The position numbers were made by a program, and so were the translations under genes. The notes beneath the pieces were generated by a model, which was not told the origin of the DNA, did not search any database, and saw only the letters and a list, made by a program, of their open reading frames with translations. This document shows, piece after piece, positions 62,059 through 64,000 of a stretch of 64,000 nt of DNA; positions within the stretch are counted from its first letter, which is position 1; each line of letters begins with the position of its first letter. The DNA comes from Saccharothrix sp. ALI-22-I. Its GTDB lineage: Bacteria; Actinomycetota; Actinomycetes; Mycobacteriales; Pseudonocardiaceae. The stretch lies in the NCBI RefSeq assembly GCF_001984175.1, contig NZ_MTQP01000069.1, forward strand, positions 496,001 to 560,000, written 5' to 3'.

Positions 62059-62973
62059 ATGGGTGCGGATGCTGTGCACCGGTCGTTCGTGGTCGTGGAC
62101 GTCGAGAGCTACGGCGACCTGACCCGGACGACCCACCAACGGCTCGCCGCGCGCGACGGCATGTACCAGGTGCTGATGACCGCGTTCGCCGACTGCGACC
62201 TGCCGTGGGACGACAAGATGGTGGACGACGCGGGCGACAGCCTGATCGTGGTCCTGCCCGCCGACGTCCCCAAGTCCCGCCTGGCCGACCACCTGCCGAC
62301 GCGCGCCGCGGCGGAACTGCGCGCGCACAACGCGATCCACTCGCACGGCGCCCGGCTGCGCATGCGCATGGCCCTGCACTTCGGCGAGGTCGCCTACGAC
62401 GGGCGCGGCGGCAAGAGCAGCGCGGCGCTGATCTTCGCGTGCCGGATCGTGGACACCGCCGAGGCGAAGCGCGCTCTGAAGGACTCCGCGGCCACCCTGG
62501 TCGTGATCGCCTCGGACCTGTTCTACGACTCGGTGATCCGCCACGACCCGGCGTCGCACCCGGAGGCCTACCGGCTCGTCGACGCGGACGTGAAGGAGAC
62601 CCGGACCGAGGTGTGGATCCGCCTGGTGGACCACTACCCGGCCACCGCGCCCGTCACCGCCCGGTACCCGCAGCCGCGACCGCGGCATGCGTCGACGACG
62701 GCCGCGCTGGGCCCGATCGTGGAGGTCCTGCTGCGCACGCCCGGTTTCGACACCCGCGAAGGCCGCGACCTGGTGCTGCGCGACCTGCCGTTCGCGTCGT
62801 CGACGGCCCGCCTGTCGAGCGACCGCGCGGACACCGTGAGCATCGTCCGGTCGTGCGAGCACTACCCCGACGGTCTGGAGTCGCTGGTCGAAGCGATCCG
62901 CTTCTACGCCGCCGGCACCACCGCAATGGCGGAACTCGACACCCTCATGGCGGCGCGGCTCGGTGACGGGTAG
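62059..62973 (+). CDS. nucleotide-cyclase-like protein with C-terminal effector-associated domain 2 (EAD2)
   Basis: 304 residues; the ATG follows GGGGAGG. Residues about 8-190 have a class III cyclase-like fold pattern: SFVVVDVESYGDLTR, VDDAGDSLIVVLPADV (the usual GDS strand) and MRMALHFGEVAYDGRGGKSS, with divergence at the catalytic positions. Residues about 215-300 read GPIVEVLLRTPGFDTREGRD then LVLRDLPF, SIVRSCEHYPDGLESLVEAI and RFYAAGTTAMAELDTLMAA, the pattern of EAD2, an adaptor domain in NTP-dependent conflict systems. It probably recruits a partner carrying the matching domain. It lies 141 bases before the RiPP genes. Confidence 0.75.
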   Translation: MGADAVHRSFVVVDVESYGDLTRTTHQRLAARDGMYQVLMTAFADCDLPWDDKMVDDAGDSLIVVLPADVPKSRLADHLPTRAAAELRAHNAIHSHGARLRMRMALHFGEVAYDGRGGKSSAALIFACRIVDTAEAKRALKDSAATLVVIASDLFYDSVIRHDPASHPEAYRLVDADVKETRTEVWIRLVDHYPATAPVTARYPQPRPRHASTTAALGPIVEVLLRTPGFDTREGRDLVLRDLPFASSTARLSSDRADTVSIVRSCEHYPDGLESLVEAIRFYAAGTTAMAELDTLMAARLGDG

Positions 62974-63114
62974 TTGCCGGCCGCAGTACCGAATACCGCC
63001 ATACGCACCTCTACCCGCACGTTTCCGCGACATTACACTGAGTCATGCCGTCGATGGTGAATCGCTACCACACGGGGACGCCCTGACCAGGTGGCCAACT
63101 CGGGAGGCCCGCTA

Positions 63115-63282
63115 GTGGACGAATCCGCAATTCGGATCGACTCCGGTCTGGTTGACCTGACGAACGTGCCACTCGATGCCTTGGACGCATTCGACGACGA
63201 GGTACTGGCGCCGTCGGTCGAACGTCTGCTCAGACAGGTCGACCAGGCCAGCAGCAGCGTGGCGGGGAGCCAACCTTCATGA
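63115..63282 (+). CDS. FxSxx-COOH-like RiPP precursor peptide
   Basis: 55 residues. The GTG at 63115 is chosen because GGGAGG lies 7 bases upstream. The leader RIDSGLVDLTNVPLDALDAF then DDEVLAPSVERLLRQV matches the conserved leader of FxSxx-COOH peptides (SLVDVTxxPLxxLxxLDDxxL pattern, recalled). The C-terminus is SVAGSQPS: the Phe and Ser of the terminal FxSxx motif are not present, so any crosslink must differ or be absent. The stop overlaps the next gene by 4 bases. In known clusters a radical-SAM enzyme ties the Phe side chain; such a gene may lie beyond the window. Confidence 0.75.
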   Translation: MDESAIRIDSGLVDLTNVPLDALDAFDDEVLAPSVERLLRQVDQASSSVAGSQPS

Positions 63283-64000
63283 CCGGGTCTCCGGACCTGT
63301 TGCCGCACCACCACATCACACCCGTGCAGTTGGACGTCCTCGCCTCCGGCGGGCACGAGGACGGGGCCTTCGCCGTGCTGCGCGACGTCGAGCGCAGTCG
63401 TTGGCGGCTCGCGCTGGGCATCCTCGTGCGACACATGAGGAATCACCTGGTCCCCACCGGACCGCTGGTGCCGGTGGCCGAGGCGTGGCGCCTCCTGGTC
63501 GAGGCCCAGAGGGTGCGACCGGAGGAGGTCACGGCGCTGCTCGGACGACCCCAGGTCGGCGTGTGGTCCGCCCACCTGCTGCGCCGACTGCGCGGCAAGG
63601 CCGACGACGCCGCCCCGCTGTGGTTCCACGTGGGTCAACTGCACGCGTTGGCCGCCGCGAGTGGGATAGTCGCGGGGTTGCGCTTCCGGATGCCGATTCC
63701 GCTGTGGGACGGACTCGGCGTGCTGCCCGGTCTGGGTTCGGTCGAGCTGCCCGACCACACCGGGTGGACGCACGCGACGGTGGTTTCGGAAGGCGCCGCA
63801 TTCACCATTGACGGTGAATCCGCGGACACCGCGTTCCGACCAGTCCGCAATTTTGTGGTCCCCGCCGGAGAACGGCCGCCGGTCCTCACTCTGGACGACA
63901 CGAGCTGCTACCGGGGTTCGGAAATACCGGAACCGCCGGAGCCGCTGTCGGAATCGGAGGAGGAGAATTGGCGGGCCGCGCTGGCCGGCGCTTGGGCGGT
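63279..64000 (+). CDS. HExxH-type peptide-modification protein (peptide beta-hydroxylase-like), partial
   Basis: The frame opens at ATG 63279 and stays open to the end of the window (240 residues seen). It reads HHHITPVQLDVLASGGHE, GAFAVLRDVERSRWRLALGI (about 30), AEAWRLLVEAQRVRPEEVTA, LLGRPQVGVWSAHLLRRLRG (about 90) and VGQLHALAAASGIVAGLRFR (about 125). These are N-terminal features of the HExxH-motif RiPP modification family (TIGR04267), later described as 2-oxoglutarate peptide beta-hydroxylases. The HExxH motif itself would lie past the window end, so the call rests on the N-terminal half and the coupled precursor gene. Confidence 0.75.
   Translation, partial: MTGSPDLLPHHHITPVQLDVLASGGHEDGAFAVLRDVERSRWRLALGILVRHMRNHLVPTGPLVPVAEAWRLLVEAQRVRPEEVTALLGRPQVGVWSAHLLRRLRGKADDAAPLWFHVGQLHALAAASGIVAGLRFRMPIPLWDGLGVLPGLGSVELPDHTGWTHATVVSEGAAFTIDGESADTAFRPVRNFVVPAGERPPVLTLDDTSCYRGSEIPEPPEPLSESEEENWRAALAGAWA

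Overview
The window is high-GC DNA with tightly packed genes, frequent GTG/TTG starts, 4-base ATGA/GTGA gene overlaps and many actinobacterial families: DUF5313, a mycothiol-dependent isomerase-type protein, ECF41 sigma factors, an EthA-like monooxygenase, an FxSxx-COOH-like peptide and nSTAND/effector-associated proteins. This fits a filamentous actinomycete, most likely Pseudonocardiales (Saccharothrix/Lentzea/Actinosynnema-like). The genus is an inference. I saw no tRNA, rRNA, CRISPR array, integrase or transposase.

Layout. 0.3-1.5 kb: broken secreted and membrane protein genes. 1.4-6.4 kb: small membrane protein, FAD oxidoreductase plus an ECF41-like sigma factor, membrane protein, CoA-transferase. 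6.5-11.6 kb: P450, MarR remnant, and a sugar-type operon (ROK regulator, MocA-type dehydrogenase, sugar isomerase) whose ABC transporter has been deleted down to a 39-residue fusion scar. 11.8-20.8 kb: second ROK protein, then a conflict-type cluster: a shortened nSTAND NTPase with its small partner, a 910-residue membrane protein with a periplasmic-binding-protein domain, a lytic transglycosylase and an FGE-sulfatase-like protein. 20.9-25.1 kb: secreted BNR and GH30 enzymes with a hybrid DeoR/LacI regulator. 25.3-31 kb: two-subunit molybdenum hydroxylase, SUKH protein, DUF5313, broken recQ, broken EamA transporter, alpha/beta hydrolase. 31.5-37.5 kb: SDR/TetR pair with twin operators, EthA-like monooxygenase and SDR, transglutaminase-like protein, methyltransferase. 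37.7-45.2 kb: animal-type heme peroxidase with DoxX, rhamnulokinase, a head-to-head 22-bp repeat array, lactate utilisation operon lutABC with its GntR regulator. 45.2-48.9 kb: SAH riboswitch and metH. 49-58.9 kb: RND exporter, small membrane proteins, amidohydrolase, second ECF41 factor, large membrane hydrolase. 59-62 kb: Xaa-Pro peptidase and CNNM/CorC-type protein. 62-64 kb: cyclase-like/EAD2 protein and the left edge of a RiPP cluster (FxSxx-like precursor and HExxH-type peptide hydroxylase), cut by the window end.

Two themes stand out. First, about a dozen genes are reduced to fused start and end pieces or carry one-base frameshifts, while their ribosome binding sites and operon overlaps remain. 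This suggests recurrent small deletions, or an assembly problem that must be excluded. Second, regulation is unusually readable: paired palindromic operators (TetR, GntR/lut), a LacI-type operator, ECF41-type promoters before both sigma-factor units, an SAH riboswitch, and a short palindromic repeat present both as an intergenic terminator and inside lutC.
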